Assembly (NCBI GenBank): GCA_031366005.1
Contig: JANLZB010000029.1
Location: forward strand, 26,206-90,205
From: JANLUX01 sp031366005
GTDB lineage: Bacteria > Bacteroidota > Bacteroidia > AKYH767-A > OLB10
Direction of reading: 5' to 3'
Length of the DNA stretch: 64,000 nucleotides
Part shown: piece after piece, positions 8,442-18,554 of the stretch
Layout of the letters: each line of letters opens with the position of its first letter
How positions within the stretch are numbered: the first letter of the stretch is position 1
Position numbers and translations under genes: made by a program
The notes under the pieces: model-generated
Seen by the model: the letters and a program-made list of their open reading frames with translations, nothing else
The model's database searches: none
Told to the model about the DNA's origin: nothing

Positions 8442-8801
8442 ATGAACAACACAAATCACATCATCCAAATCGAAGGCATTGAATGTTTTGCTTTTCATGG
8501 TTGCATGGAAGAAGAAACAAAAATCGGTGGGCGTTTTTCTGTTGATGTAAGCCTGCATCTTGATTTAACAAAAGCAATTGCAAGTGATAACTTAACAGAT
8601 ACTATAGATTACGGTATGATTCATCAAATCGTTCGAGGGCAAATGATAATTCCTTCCAAACTGATTGAACATGTTGCAGGAAGAATTTTAGAAAAAATAA
8701 AATCCGCTTATCCTCAATGCTCACAAGTGATTGTAAAAGTCACAAAGTTTAATCCTCCGGTTAACGGGCATATTGAGAAGGCGAGTGTGATTCTTCAATA
8801 A
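8442..8801 (+). CDS. folB: Dihydroneopterin aldolase
   Basis: 119 residues. FolB cleaves 7,8-dihydroneopterin to 6-hydroxymethyl-dihydropterin and glycolaldehyde in folate synthesis. Signatures present are 'IEGIECFAFHGCMEEE' (family: l.gi..f.yHGv...E), 'DLTKAIASDNLTDTIDYGMI' (the D...T.dY motif of the pterin pocket), 'LIEHVAGRI' with the conserved Glu/His, and the terminal 'KFNPPVNGHIEKASVIL' (family: v.K...p......vsv.i). Length is typical. It follows glnS after the inverted repeat, so co-transcription is uncertain. Confidence 0.88.
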   Translation: MNNTNHIIQIEGIECFAFHGCMEEETKIGGRFSVDVSLHLDLTKAIASDNLTDTIDYGMIHQIVRGQMIIPSKLIEHVAGRILEKIKSAYPQCSQVIVKVTKFNPPVNGHIEKASVILQ

Positions 8802-8804
8802 AAA

Positions 8805-8845
8805 ATGATGTTACCAAATAGTAAGTTACCACCTGGTAACATCAT
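8805..8845. terminator. Hairpin between convergent folB and M4 protease genes
   Basis: ATGATGTTACCA (8805-8816) pairs with TGGTAACATCAT (8834-8845), a perfect 12-bp stem with a 17-base loop, placed 3 bases after the folB stop and 21 bases before the stop of the opposite gene. There is no long T-run on either side, so it may be a weak or bidirectional terminator or simply a palindrome. Confidence 0.55.
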
Positions 8846-8866
8846 AGTTAGTTCAACAAAAATAAT

Positions 8867-11095
8867 TTAATGTGCAATCACAAACTTGTTTTTGTATGTT
8901 TCGTTTTCTGTTGTTGCTATCAGAAAATAAATACCGGGAGATAAATCGCTTGTGGCTATTTTATTTTCAATTCCGCTTTCAGCATTTAGTGCCCTTACCA
9001 ATTGCATGGTGCTGTTGTAAATTTTGAAATTAGTTTCTGAATCTGAATTATTTATTTGCACTGTTATGAAATCACTTGCAGGATTGGGAAATACACTTAT
9101 CAGAGAAGGGCTTGAAAACGAATTTAAAATTGTTTGTCCTCCACCATTTCTTTCCGCATCACTCATCATATCAGAACCAGTTCGATACATTGTGATGGAA
9201 CATGGTTCGATGTAAGCAATAAAATTACTGCCGTTTAATGCGGTAAATCCAGGTTCTAAGATTACATTTTGACTCGCTGTAAAAGTTACTGTTGAAGAAC
9301 TCGCTGTAATAGTATTGGTACAGGTACTTGCTGCAATCACGTTTTCTATGGCCTGTACAAAGGTTCCATTGGCAGGGTAATTACCACAAGTGTATTTTGT
9401 ATGCAGAAAAAATAATTGATCGCCTACACCTACTGCACGCCATGCTAATCCGGTTTGAATTGCTTCATTTGAGCAACTTCCATATAAATCAATAGCTGCA
9501 TGTATCCAGGCAGCCCGTGCATTAATAAATTGAGATGTGGAATTAAGATAAACTGTTAATGCACGGTAAGCAATATCACGCGCTTTAAATCTTCCTATTC
9601 CGCTTACAGTGTAATTTGTTGCGAAATCATTAGTGCCACTACCACCTTCTGATAAAAGATAGAAACATAAATTTTGTACTCCACTATTATTATGGACACC
9701 ACAATAATCATTTCCGATAACTGGCGTACATCCAGAAGTACTTGTCCAATAAGTTCCCTGATAAGTATCAGGATCATTGTAAGGATTAGCACTTGGATTA
9801 GAGAAACTTCTTATTGCTCCGGTGGCTCGGTTTGCACCCACCAGCCAATCGGCACTACCAGTAGAAAAACTTTCTACCATCTCACCAAAAATATCGCTGA
9901 AAGATTCATTCAAAGCACCGGGTTCCTTTTCATAAATTAAGTTTGCTGATGATTGTGTTACCCCATGTGTAAATTCGTGTCCCACTATATCAAGTGTGTT
10001 CCAGTCATCATTTGCATTGTTGGTACTACCGGCATAAAAAGCAGGAGCATTTAATGATGGTGACCATGCAGCATTATTCTGTCCGGCATTAGCATTGTTG
10101 TAAGCAACCATATTTGAATTGGCATTATCCCAACTGTTGCGACCATGAATATTATAATAATAGACTGTAGTGCGCTCTGTACCATACATGCATTGACTTG
10201 CAGATTGATCCGTCCAAACATTATCCTGATCCCGATAAATAGTTGTGTTAGGTGCACTGCCTCCGCCACAATTATAAACGTAGAGAAAAGGAGGTGAACA
10301 GTCGTTGATAGAACCATAACCGATTCCAGGAAATAAGGTTGTACTTATAGCTTTGCTCCCATTAAAAGTAGTGTTGGCAGTACCCGTAAAACAAGTTGGC
10401 TCTGTAGTAACACTTAAAATAATTCTTCCAGTAGCAGCATCAACAAAAACTTTTTTCGATGGTACTTCTGTATCATTTGTATAAATATCAAAAGCCCATG
10501 CAAGATGAAAACTTGAAGCATCAAATAAATTATCAAAGTGGTCAGGAGTTATCACCAATTCGCCTTTTGGATAATAGGTTGCTGTGTTATCCTTTCGTTC
10601 TTTTTTCAACTGCGCTTCAGCCACCTCATTTTGCCACATATATTTTTTTGCATTTACAAATTGAAGTGCAGAAGTTAAGGCCTGCTGTTCATTTACGCTG
10701 TTTTTATTACTAAGACCTAATCCTTTTACTAAAACCCCATTTGCAGATTTCACTTTATCTTCCGCAGATTGATGTACAATGTATTCTGCATACATCACTT
10801 TCAAATTCTTATAATACTGCTGATATCGAAAGTGAGTAAACCCTAAATTATCCGTTTCTGTTTTAGTAATTCTCATCTCATCATCCGCACTTAAACCAAA
10901 TTCGCTCTTGTAAGTATCAAAAATGGAAGTGGCATTGATGGGATTATCATCCGTAAAATTAATCCAGCCTTTTAACTCTTCGGATTGAATATAATCGCTT
11001 AACGTTTTTTGACCTTTAGTTTGAGCCATCATTGATGTTATGCAACTGCATATTATCAATGTGATCATTAAACCTTTTTGAATTTTGTTTTTCAT
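8867..11095 (-). CDS. Secreted M4 (thermolysin-type) zinc metalloprotease with T9SS sorting tail
   Basis: 742 residues. A signal peptide ends near MMAQ (residue 25). An FTP/PepSY-type propeptide follows (about 40-230). The catalytic domain carries HEFTH at 373-377 (zinc ligands H373 and H377, base E374) and the third ligand E397 in GALNESFSD, at exactly the +20 spacing of thermolysin. A Ser/Thr-rich 'ILEPGFTALNGSNFIAYIEPC' strand module lies near 620. The last ~75 residues (SVFPNPASDFITVQI ... GIYFLIATTENETYKNKFVIAH) are a type IX secretion sorting domain. It should be exported through the outer membrane and cleaved to an active endopeptidase. It lies 43 bases downstream of the 11139-12311 gene on the same strand. 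Confidence 0.92.
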   Translation of the reverse strand: MKNKIQKGLMITLIICSCITSMMAQTKGQKTLSDYIQSEELKGWINFTDDNPINATSIFDTYKSEFGLSADDEMRITKTETDNLGFTHFRYQQYYKNLKVMYAEYIVHQSAEDKVKSANGVLVKGLGLSNKNSVNEQQALTSALQFVNAKKYMWQNEVAEAQLKKERKDNTATYYPKGELVITPDHFDNLFDASSFHLAWAFDIYTNDTEVPSKKVFVDAATGRIILSVTTEPTCFTGTANTTFNGSKAISTTLFPGIGYGSINDCSPPFLYVYNCGGGSAPNTTIYRDQDNVWTDQSASQCMYGTERTTVYYYNIHGRNSWDNANSNMVAYNNANAGQNNAAWSPSLNAPAFYAGSTNNANDDWNTLDIVGHEFTHGVTQSSANLIYEKEPGALNESFSDIFGEMVESFSTGSADWLVGANRATGAIRSFSNPSANPYNDPDTYQGTYWTSTSGCTPVIGNDYCGVHNNSGVQNLCFYLLSEGGSGTNDFATNYTVSGIGRFKARDIAYRALTVYLNSTSQFINARAAWIHAAIDLYGSCSNEAIQTGLAWRAVGVGDQLFFLHTKYTCGNYPANGTFVQAIENVIAASTCTNTITASSSTVTFTASQNVILEPGFTALNGSNFIAYIEPCSITMYRTGSDMMSDAERNGGGQTILNSFSSPSLISVFPNPASDFITVQINNSDSETNFKIYNSTMQLVRALNAESGIENKIATSDLSPGIYFLIATTENETYKNKFVIAH

Positions 11096-11138
11096 ATCAA
11101 TAGTTTTTTTATGAGTGTTGTTTTCATTTTTATAAAAA

Positions 11139-12311
11139 CTATTTGCTATTCTTCAACTCATTCAATTGCTTTTGTAAATCAATTACGTAAAGAGTCAACT
11201 CTTCTATTTTCTTAATCATCTGTGCAGCTGTTTTTCCCACTTCCAATCCTTCGCCTTCTATTACAGAACCCGGAGTTACATCAGGTAAATGCTTGTTTGT
11301 TTTAATAAATGCTTCAACATCATTCAATGAAGGTAATTTATAATCATCTGCAAAAACATAATCGCACCATCCTGTTGCAACACGTACTTCTTTGGCACGC
11401 ATTGTTCCGCATACATCTAATTTATAAGCTGGATTTGCTGTACCTATTCCTACATTATTTGTTAAGTCAGCAATAATTACATTAGAGGTAGGTTTGCCAC
11501 CTCTTATGTAAGTATCCTCATTTGCACCATAGCAAAAATGCGATGCGAAATTTGAAGTAGCTCCCCAAAAACTTGCAGCAGCAGCTGTTCCGGATTTAAG
11601 CTTTACATCCAAAGTGCTCGGACCATTGTAATAATTGATCCCAACATTGCCCACCGAATTTATAAGCAAAGCATTTCCGGACGCTAATGCATCACCGGCA
11701 CCTGCTGCACTATTTGTTGTGACACCAAAACCCATAGTCCCGGTATTTTGATCCAAATAAATCTGCGAACCGTATCCTGAAGACATCGCCTTCTGTCCAC
11801 TGTTATAATACATATTGAAATACACACTTGGTGCATCACCAATTATTGAAACTCCAGCACCTGTTGCGGTTCTTCTAAATAATGCAATAGTGTTTCCAAT
11901 AGAACCCTCCACTTGTAATTTTGCTATAGTAGGAGTAAGTGTTCCAATACCGACATTACCTGATTTAAAAATCCCTGTAGCTTTAGCAAGGAGTATATTT
12001 CCTGGAGTTCCGCTGGCAGGTGCATAAGGTAGAATATTTAAATCGTTTCCTGTTTGCTTTATAACTGTAGGATTTACATCGCCAACATTTAGATAGCCTG
12101 TTTTAAAATTTGCATAACCGTTGGCACCAATAGACATACGAACAATGTTGGCAGTTTTAATTCGTAATTCTTTCGAATCAGATGTTCCAAGATATTGTGA
12201 TGCAGTAGTTGCTGCATTTCCTGTCAGGTTCCAGCTTTGGGCTGATGAACTGTTGAATCTGAGTACGGTAGTTATCACTAAGCCGGCCAGTAGTAATCTC
12301 TTTGTTTTCAT
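11139..12311 (-). CDS. Secreted Bacteroidota surface/tail-fibre-like protein
   Basis: 390 residues with a signal peptide cut near SSSAQS (about residue 25). It contains repeated 'GNVGIGT.TP..KL.VEG' motifs (about 117-135 and 285-300) and a C-terminal module 'WCDYVFADDYKLPSLNDVEAFI', 'HLPDVTPGSVIEGEGLEVG', 'KIEELTLYVIDLQKQL' that ends in a short coiled coil. This architecture is very common in secreted Bacteroidota proteins and resembles tail-fibre proteins with a terminal trimerising helix. It is probably surface-exposed or released. No enzymatic motif is visible. It sits between the histidine kinase and the M4 protease genes. Confidence 0.7.
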   Translation of the reverse strand: MKTKRLLLAGLVITTVLRFNSSSAQSWNLTGNAATTASQYLGTSDSKELRIKTANIVRMSIGANGYANFKTGYLNVGDVNPTVIKQTGNDLNILPYAPASGTPGNILLAKATGIFKSGNVGIGTLTPTIAKLQVEGSIGNTIALFRRTATGAGVSIIGDAPSVYFNMYYNSGQKAMSSGYGSQIYLDQNTGTMGFGVTTNSAAGAGDALASGNALLINSVGNVGINYYNGPSTLDVKLKSGTAAAASFWGATSNFASHFCYGANEDTYIRGGKPTSNVIIADLTNNVGIGTANPAYKLDVCGTMRAKEVRVATGWCDYVFADDYKLPSLNDVEAFIKTNKHLPDVTPGSVIEGEGLEVGKTAAQMIKKIEELTLYVIDLQKQLNELKNSK

Positions 12312-12455
12312 AATAATGGTTTTTATCCGGCTGAACCGGGAGTTAGAATTTATTTTAATTATAAAGCAATGATAGGGATAGGTTAAAGTTTTAAAACCTA
12401 CATAAAAAGGGGGGATGAAATTCAGGTTAGTTGGTTTAAATCAAGAAACTTATAC

Positions 12456-14273
12456 TTAACAATACCTCGGCATAGTTAAATTTATTTGTGTGCCTTTATT
12501 TATTTCAGAAAATATTGAAATCTCTCCCTTTATTTCATCAGCACGATGCTGCATATTACTTAATCCTCCACGATGTTTTATCTCCTCTTCGTTAAAACCT
12601 TTTCCGTTGTCTTCAATTTTAAGATGTATGTTTTTCTCATCAAATGTCAATGAGAGGTTTGCTTTGCTTGCTCCTGAATATTTTGAAAGATTATTTACTG
12701 CTTCTTTAAAAATCAAGTACATATTATTTTTTACTTCCATTGAAAGCGTGCAATCCATTTTTTCTCTTGGGAAGTTAAAGGTATAATCAATGTTTTTTGC
12801 TTCGAGAATTGTTGTTGCATATTCTCTCATGCGGCTCATTACTTCTTCAATTGTATCGTTACCGGGATTAATGTTCCAGATTATGTCACTCATGTTATCC
12901 AACAAGCGTTGACTGCGTTCATTAATTTTTTCTAACGAGAGTTTTGTTTTTTCATCACCACTTTGTTGAACATTTTTTTGCGCGGTGCGGCTTAAAATAT
13001 TAATGCTGCTCAGTGTGCTTCCGATATCATCATGCAAATCGCGTGATAAGCGTGAACGCATTTTTTCCATCTCCACAGTGCGCTTTAGTTTGTTGCGATT
13101 TATTAACACAACGATTAACAGCATCAACAAAATTGAACCGGCAATTAATGAGTTGCGTACTATTTTTTGTTGTTGAAGCTGTTGTTGGGCGATTAACTCT
13201 TTATTTTTATGTTCCTCTTCAATAGCAAAAATGTTTTGAGAAAATGTCAATTCTTCAATTGCACTTAATTTTTGGTTGCTGTACACACTATCTCTTATGC
13301 TATTATTAAAATTCGAATAATAGTAGGCGCTGTCATACATTTTAAATTTGCTATATATCTCACTAAGAATCTCAGTGATTTCAATACTCAATACCCCAAA
13401 CTGATTTGAAATTTTTTTGTGTTCATTCCAACTTCTTAATGCAACTGATTTAGCAACTTCAATTTTATGTTGTTTTATTAGCAGCCTGCTGTATTGGTTA
13501 AGTGATTCAATAAGATTTATTGCCAGTTGCGCAGAATCGGAAAATGAAATTGCTTTCTCGAAGTAGGCAACAGCCCTATCATAATTCTCCATTTGAAGAT
13601 AGATGACACCAAACTGAAATAATATTCTGGAGTATCCCCATGGGTCATCACTTCTAACAACTTCATTGGCTTTCTGATTATAAAATAGTGCGGAGTCTAT
13701 CTGGTTAACAAAAAGATACGCTCCGGCTTTATTTGCATATATGGCGCGAGCAAGCCATGAATTTTTCACTGCGGGAATAATAAGAAATTGCTGAGCCTTG
13801 TTAAGATATTTTAAACCTTCATTAATATTTTTCAATTCATTGTACACAACAGCAATTTGTTCGGATGTTTGACAAATACCGACCTCATCACTTATCTTCT
13901 CAAATATCTGCAAAGCTTTAAAATGGTACTTCAAAGCAAGTTTAAAATCCGCCTTGTCTTCATACAAGCTTCCAAGAGCAAGGTATGCAATTGCCATTGA
14001 CGAATCGGTATTATCTTCAGTAGCAGAACGCACCAATTGTTGAATGGCATACTCTGAACCTGGTCCATTGCCTTTTTGGAAATAAAGAAATCCTATCTCA
14101 CCCCATAATTGAACTCGAACAGCAGGGGATTTTTCTTTTGCGACAGCACTCAATAAACTATCAATACTTTGGGCATCTAAATGTTGCATGCACAAAAGAA
14201 AAAGTAAGAAGGTGAAAAAAACTTTCTTACTTCCCCTTTTATGAAATGCTGTTTTATTTTTTATTTTATACAC
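12456..14273 (-). CDS. TPR-containing sensor histidine kinase (NarL-partner type)
   Basis: 605 residues from GTG 14273 (no in-frame ATG until codon 29). An N-terminal export signal (hydrophobic 'VFFTFLLFLLCM') is followed by about seven tetratricopeptide repeats (roughly 40-340), a coiled linker and one membrane helix 'SLIAGSILLMLLIVVLI' near 376-395. The HisKA_3 phosphoacceptor motif is RLSRDLHDDIGSTLSS (His in 'DLHDD') and the ATPase G box is 'DNGKGFNEEE...GGLSNMQHR'. The TPR part would be periplasmic, sensing a protein or peptide. The natural partner is the LuxR-type regulator at 17887-18519, separated from it by the giant T9SS gene. Confidence 0.88.
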   Translation of the reverse strand: MYKIKNKTAFHKRGSKKVFFTFLLFLLCMQHLDAQSIDSLLSAVAKEKSPAVRVQLWGEIGFLYFQKGNGPGSEYAIQQLVRSATEDNTDSSMAIAYLALGSLYEDKADFKLALKYHFKALQIFEKISDEVGICQTSEQIAVVYNELKNINEGLKYLNKAQQFLIIPAVKNSWLARAIYANKAGAYLFVNQIDSALFYNQKANEVVRSDDPWGYSRILFQFGVIYLQMENYDRAVAYFEKAISFSDSAQLAINLIESLNQYSRLLIKQHKIEVAKSVALRSWNEHKKISNQFGVLSIEITEILSEIYSKFKMYDSAYYYSNFNNSIRDSVYSNQKLSAIEELTFSQNIFAIEEEHKNKELIAQQQLQQQKIVRNSLIAGSILLMLLIVVLINRNKLKRTVEMEKMRSRLSRDLHDDIGSTLSSINILSRTAQKNVQQSGDEKTKLSLEKINERSQRLLDNMSDIIWNINPGNDTIEEVMSRMREYATTILEAKNIDYTFNFPREKMDCTLSMEVKNNMYLIFKEAVNNLSKYSGASKANLSLTFDEKNIHLKIEDNGKGFNEEEIKHRGGLSNMQHRADEIKGEISIFSEINKGTQINLTMPRYC

Positions 14274-14304
14274 GTCTTCATTACTACATGCTTTTTGGCT
14301 CAGT

Positions 14305-17300
14305 TTATTTTACCAAACTAATTTTCTTGGTTACCATTCCGTTTACCGTTTGCATTTTTATAAAATATAAACTTTGTTGATAGGCTGACATGTCAATAGA
14401 CTGATGTATCTGTTTTGAACTGTTATTATAAATCATTTTTCCATGCTGATCGAACACTTGCACATTTGTTATGGAATTATCAGGATCGCTTATATAAATT
14501 TTTCCATTCGTTGGATTTGGAAAAACATTGATATTATCCTTTTTATTTTCTGCAATGGAAACTGTGCCATGAATTAAATTAATATCATCTAAGTATAATA
14601 AGTTGCCATAACCACTATGTGCTTCAAAACGCACTTTGATCTTTTGACCGATGTACGCTGATAAATCAATGTAAGTGGTTACCCACTCGCTTGCTGCAGG
14701 ATAATAAGGATTAGTAACAAAATTTAAAACCGTTGTAAGGTCTTGTGCAGACTTAGAAAATAATGTGTCCCAATTACCTCCGCAGTCATTGGTTGCTGTT
14801 ATCATTAAAGTGTCTAAATATTGTGCGCTATACATTGCATAGGCATGCACAAATGATAAGAACGGAGTTGGAGTTGCATTTGTTAAATCTATTCTCATAG
14901 TGCTTAAAAAATCTGTTCCGCTATTTACATTGTAAAAATTAGCTACTGCAGAGTGAGCAGAAGCATTGTAAGCTCCAATGGTATCTGCATACCAAAGTGA
15001 ACCTGTTGAACGCAGCCAATCAACGGGTGGAAATGTTCCGCTTTCAAATCCTTCTGCAAAGGGAAATGCAGCAATAGCGGTGCCCACTGTTATATTCTGT
15101 GATTTGGAATCGTTTAAAGGATTCATATCTGTTGAACTATTCGGGTTTGAAGTAAAAGTGTTCAAATGATGATTACCTCCATACAACGTTATCATAGCAA
15201 GTGTGTCTGTAATAAATTGAAACGGAGCTAAGGCACCTGTCCAAATAATGGATTGAATAGTGCCATTGTCAATTGAATAATTAACAGTTACATTGTAAAG
15301 CGTGTCGCTTGCGTAATTTTTGATATTTACTGCGAATGGTGTTGTCAGACTATCACAATAATCTTTAACTACCGGACTTATAATTTTTGCAATTGCAGCA
15401 TCATTAGTAACAGGTGTTACAGGCGAAACCAAATCAATACTATAAATTCCACGACCATGCGTTGCAGTGTATAATTTTCCGTTGCGGTAATTCAAATTCA
15501 AATCCGCAATAATTACTCCCGGCAAATTTGTGTTGAATGAAACCCAGTCATTCATTGTATCATTTTTAAAGAATACACCAAAATCACAACCGGCATACAA
15601 ATCATTATTAAAATTATTTTGAGCTATAATGGTATTGAAAGGAACATTTGGCAATGAACCGGATATGTTTGTCCATGTAAGTCCACCATCCATTGTTTTA
15701 TAAATTTTTTCTCCGTTATGAAAACCGGAGAAGGTGACATACACAGTGTTTGAATTATTATCCGCAGTTTTTACATCAGTAATAGATACTGAATCTGCAG
15801 GTAAGCCCGGTGTAATAGTACTCCAGTTAACACCATTATCATGTGTAACAAAAATATTTCGATAAGATGCAGCATATAATGTAGAGGTATCAGCAGGTGA
15901 TTGAGCAATAGATGTTATCACAAAATTTGTGTCTAATACAGGAGAGATAACTTGCCATGAATCACCTTTGTTTTCAGAAGCATAAACACGATCACCTGCA
16001 AAAAATAATTTATTTGTATTAAGAGGATTAGCAAGATGAGGTGCTTCCCAGTCGCCAATAAATCCTGCGGGTGTTATTAAATTGGGAAAGGTATGCCCTC
16101 CATCACTGGAGCGATACAAAAATCCATTTTGAATAGAAGCATACGCTGTGTTTTCATCTCCCTTATCAAAACTGCAATCCAATCCATCAGCACCGGTTAC
16201 AAGGGTCCAGTTTACTCCGTCAAATAAATGATTTGAATTATCCTGTGCTCCTGCTAAAATCAAATCTGGATTTAAGTACGAAGAACTCATTTTATAATAT
16301 TGTGTAACATTTAGTCCATGATTAAGTGAAGTCCATGTTTCACCAATATCATGACTAACATACACGCCACCATCATTAATAGCATATAAATTATTGGAAT
16401 TAAATATTGAAAATTCCAGTTCATGAAAATCAACATGTAATCCATTATTATAAGAATCCATAGAATCAATAATGGCAAATGTTGCACCTTTATTAATTGA
16501 TTTAATAAGAGGAACAAGTCCGATTAGCATGACATTGGTATCAACTGGGGATAGAGCCAATGCTTTATCATAATCATACTGATGACCGAATAATATTCCG
16601 AAATTTTTAACGATCGTAAATGATTGTCCGCCATTAGTACTGCGATATAAAAATCCTGTTCCGCGCACTACGTAAATTTTATTGGTATCGGCAGCTGAAA
16701 CACGAACACGTGTAAGTCCGGCTCCGCCAGCAAAACCTACTGCATTGGTAATGGCAAACGTTGCTCCGCCATCATAACTTCTTTCTAATTTTCTTCCACT
16801 ATCAGCAACAGCATAATACTTCGATGCATCAAGGGGATTAATTTGAAGATCATAAATAATTGTAGTATCCATCTGTGTCCATGTGGCACCTGCATCTATG
16901 GAGCGATACAAACCTTTATCACAGCCAACCATCAAATTATTTGTTATAACAGGATCAATAACCAGGCGATAAATATTTTCCGTTTGCATTTGCTGATAGG
17001 TAAACCCTGATTGAGTCCATGTAGTGCCACCATCTATTGACATAATAATTCCGCACGAGTAATGCCCCTGATGAAAATCAGGAATTGATGCCACATAATA
17101 ATTTCCAACAGCATCACCCGTTGCTGCATACATGGTGTCAGGATGCACAGGATTAATAGCAATATCACTGATGCTCATACTCGGCAAATTTTGATCAAGA
17201 CAAACCCATGTACCACCTGCGTCTATAGTTTTCCAAATACCACCACCCATTGTTCCGATAAATAAAATGTTGCTGTCGAGCGGATGCTGAGCGATGCAAT

Positions 17301-17709
17301 TCATGCGCCCCACTCCTACTTTAAGAATTTGTGAAGCATCGCTTATATCAGTAAAAGGGCCAATTGCTTCCCATGAATTACTGCTCACTGTTTTGTTTTG
17401 ATCATGAATGGAATAATAATTTTTATAGGATTTATAAACTGCATCCGCATCAAAAAAAGTACCGGTTGGTCCAACACGAGGCAACATAAAATGTTCCCAC
17501 CGTTTAAATTTCGCCATTGCGTCATCTTGCTCTCTTTCCTCTTCATTGTAAGAACCTTCTTCTTTTTCCTTTTCAATTTGCCTGCGTATTTCATCACGCA
17601 CTTGAAAGAATGTTTTTGAGGTTTGTGTTGTTTTTGAATTTTGTGCCTGTGTATTGTTTATGGATAACAATAGAAGCATGGTAATAAAAGGTAAAATTTG
17701 GTTTTTCAT
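14305..17709 (-). CDS. Giant secreted BNR/VPS10-like beta-propeller protein with T9SS tail
   Basis: 1134 residues. A signal peptide (to about residue 22) is followed by a charged KEKEEGSYNEEEREQDD segment. A long region (about 110-760) then holds repeated 'Y.S.D.G.TW' Asp-box/BNR units (for example 'KTIDAGGTWVCLD', 'MSIDGGTTWTQSG', 'RSIDAGATWTQMD', 'KTMDGGLTWTNIS'), as in sortilin-like propellers and sialidases. A CARDB-like domain lies near 770-880, a MAM-like domain near 890-1045, and a type IX sorting domain at the C-terminus ('NVFPNPTNGKIYIS ... VTKKISLVK'). It is exported to the surface. The catalytic residues of sialidases are not evident, so an adhesion or binding role is as likely. 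It lies between the response regulator and its probable kinase. Confidence 0.85.
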   Translation of the reverse strand: MKNQILPFITMLLLLSINNTQAQNSKTTQTSKTFFQVRDEIRRQIEKEKEEGSYNEEEREQDDAMAKFKRWEHFMLPRVGPTGTFFDADAVYKSYKNYYSIHDQNKTVSSNSWEAIGPFTDISDASQILKVGVGRMNCIAQHPLDSNILFIGTMGGGIWKTIDAGGTWVCLDQNLPSMSISDIAINPVHPDTMYAATGDAVGNYYVASIPDFHQGHYSCGIIMSIDGGTTWTQSGFTYQQMQTENIYRLVIDPVITNNLMVGCDKGLYRSIDAGATWTQMDTTIIYDLQINPLDASKYYAVADSGRKLERSYDGGATFAITNAVGFAGGAGLTRVRVSAADTNKIYVVRGTGFLYRSTNGGQSFTIVKNFGILFGHQYDYDKALALSPVDTNVMLIGLVPLIKSINKGATFAIIDSMDSYNNGLHVDFHELEFSIFNSNNLYAINDGGVYVSHDIGETWTSLNHGLNVTQYYKMSSSYLNPDLILAGAQDNSNHLFDGVNWTLVTGADGLDCSFDKGDENTAYASIQNGFLYRSSDGGHTFPNLITPAGFIGDWEAPHLANPLNTNKLFFAGDRVYASENKGDSWQVISPVLDTNFVITSIAQSPADTSTLYAASYRNIFVTHDNGVNWSTITPGLPADSVSITDVKTADNNSNTVYVTFSGFHNGEKIYKTMDGGLTWTNISGSLPNVPFNTIIAQNNFNNDLYAGCDFGVFFKNDTMNDWVSFNTNLPGVIIADLNLNYRNGKLYTATHGRGIYSIDLVSPVTPVTNDAAIAKIISPVVKDYCDSLTTPFAVNIKNYASDTLYNVTVNYSIDNGTIQSIIWTGALAPFQFITDTLAMITLYGGNHHLNTFTSNPNSSTDMNPLNDSKSQNITVGTAIAAFPFAEGFESGTFPPVDWLRSTGSLWYADTIGAYNASAHSAVANFYNVNSGTDFLSTMRIDLTNATPTPFLSFVHAYAMYSAQYLDTLMITATNDCGGNWDTLFSKSAQDLTTVLNFVTNPYYPAASEWVTTYIDLSAYIGQKIKVRFEAHSGYGNLLYLDDINLIHGTVSIAENKKDNINVFPNPTNGKIYISDPDNSITNVQVFDQHGKMIYNNSSKQIHQSIDMSAYQQSLYFIKMQTVNGMVTKKISLVK

Positions 17710-17886
17710 ATTCTTGTTTTTTTAGTTAATAATGGTGTTAGATAAGCTTATGGTGCAATATTAATTCAAAATGAAATCTATAATTCTCCCATAAAAAGGG
17801 GAGAAGTTAATAGATTATTAGACTTGATACTGATATTAGAGAGTATATTTTTGAAGTGTACTAATGTAGTTTTTATAAATGGAATG

Positions 17887-18519
17887 TCAAACAAGCTTAT
17901 TTTGTATTGCCTTTGCCACGGCCTCACTCTTTGAATTAACATGCAGTTTGCTATAAATATTTTTAATATGATAACGCAGGGTTTCAATGCTTACATTCAT
18001 TTCGCCTGCTGCCATTTTATAGCTGTAACCCCGCACTAAGAAAGACAGTACATCATGTTCACGTGGAGTAAGTGTTTGCAGCTCTGCTGATTTTTGAAAT
18101 GGTTTAGAAAAAAGTTTCAATACTTGTTTGGCTACAGAGGGTGTCATGGGCGCACCACCTGTGTGTGCTTCATTAATTGCTTCAATTATTTTTTCCGGTG
18201 CCGTGCGTTTTAAAATATATCCACTTGCTCCATGGCATATTGATTGAAAAACCCTTTCATTATCATCAAAAACTGTAAGCATCAACACACTCACTTCATT
18301 GCCTGCTGCACGTAAACTACGCAAACCCTGCAACCCGTTTTCCACTGGCATATCAATATCCATAAGCACCACATCGGGTTGATGATGTTCTACGTTTTTA
18401 ATTACGTTTTTGCAATTATTATAAACGCCTGCCAATTCCATTCCATCAGCATTGCTTATTAATTCGCTTAAACTGTCAATGAAATCTATGTTGTCTTCAA
18501 AAATTAATATGCGTATCAT
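17887..18519 (-). CDS. NarL/FixJ-family response regulator
   Basis: 210 residues. The receiver domain (1-120) has the acidic pocket E8/D9, phosphoacceptor D54 in 'VVLMDIDMP', the Thr of 'MLTVFDD' and K104 in 'YILKR'. The C-terminal LuxR helix-turn-helix is 'LTPREHDVLSFLVRGYSYKMAAGEMNVSIETLRYHIKNIYSKLHV'. It would be phosphorylated by a HisKA_3 kinase, most likely the one at 12456-14273, and bind promoters as a dimer. The large T9SS gene between them is a plausible target or co-transcribed member. The upstream gap contains a dyad at 18538-18554 that could be an operator. Confidence 0.9.
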   Translation of the reverse strand: MIRILIFEDNIDFIDSLSELISNADGMELAGVYNNCKNVIKNVEHHQPDVVLMDIDMPVENGLQGLRSLRAAGNEVSVLMLTVFDDNERVFQSICHGASGYILKRTAPEKIIEAINEAHTGGAPMTPSVAKQVLKLFSKPFQKSAELQTLTPREHDVLSFLVRGYSYKMAAGEMNVSIETLRYHIKNIYSKLHVNSKSEAVAKAIQNKLV

Positions 18520-18537
18520 TTGTGTTATTAAGTTATT

Positions 18538-18554
18538 GGGTTCTTTAAAGACCC
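18538..18554. promoter_or_regulatory. Imperfect dyad upstream of the response regulator
   Basis: GGGTTCTTTAAAGACCC is near-symmetric (six of eight pairs, plus a G-T wobble) and lies 18 bases upstream of the response-regulator start, in the gap divergent from rnr. It could be an autoregulatory operator or a chance dyad. No direct evidence separates the two. Confidence 0.2.

Noticed and set aside
8227..8445. Plus-strand frame across the glnS-folB gap
   Set aside because: It overlaps the glnS end and is produced by the inverted repeat at 8268-8415.
17784..17805. TTCTCCC...GGGAGAA hairpin after the response regulator
   Set aside because: Only 7 pairs, and no T-run follows on the minus strand, so a terminator cannot be supported.
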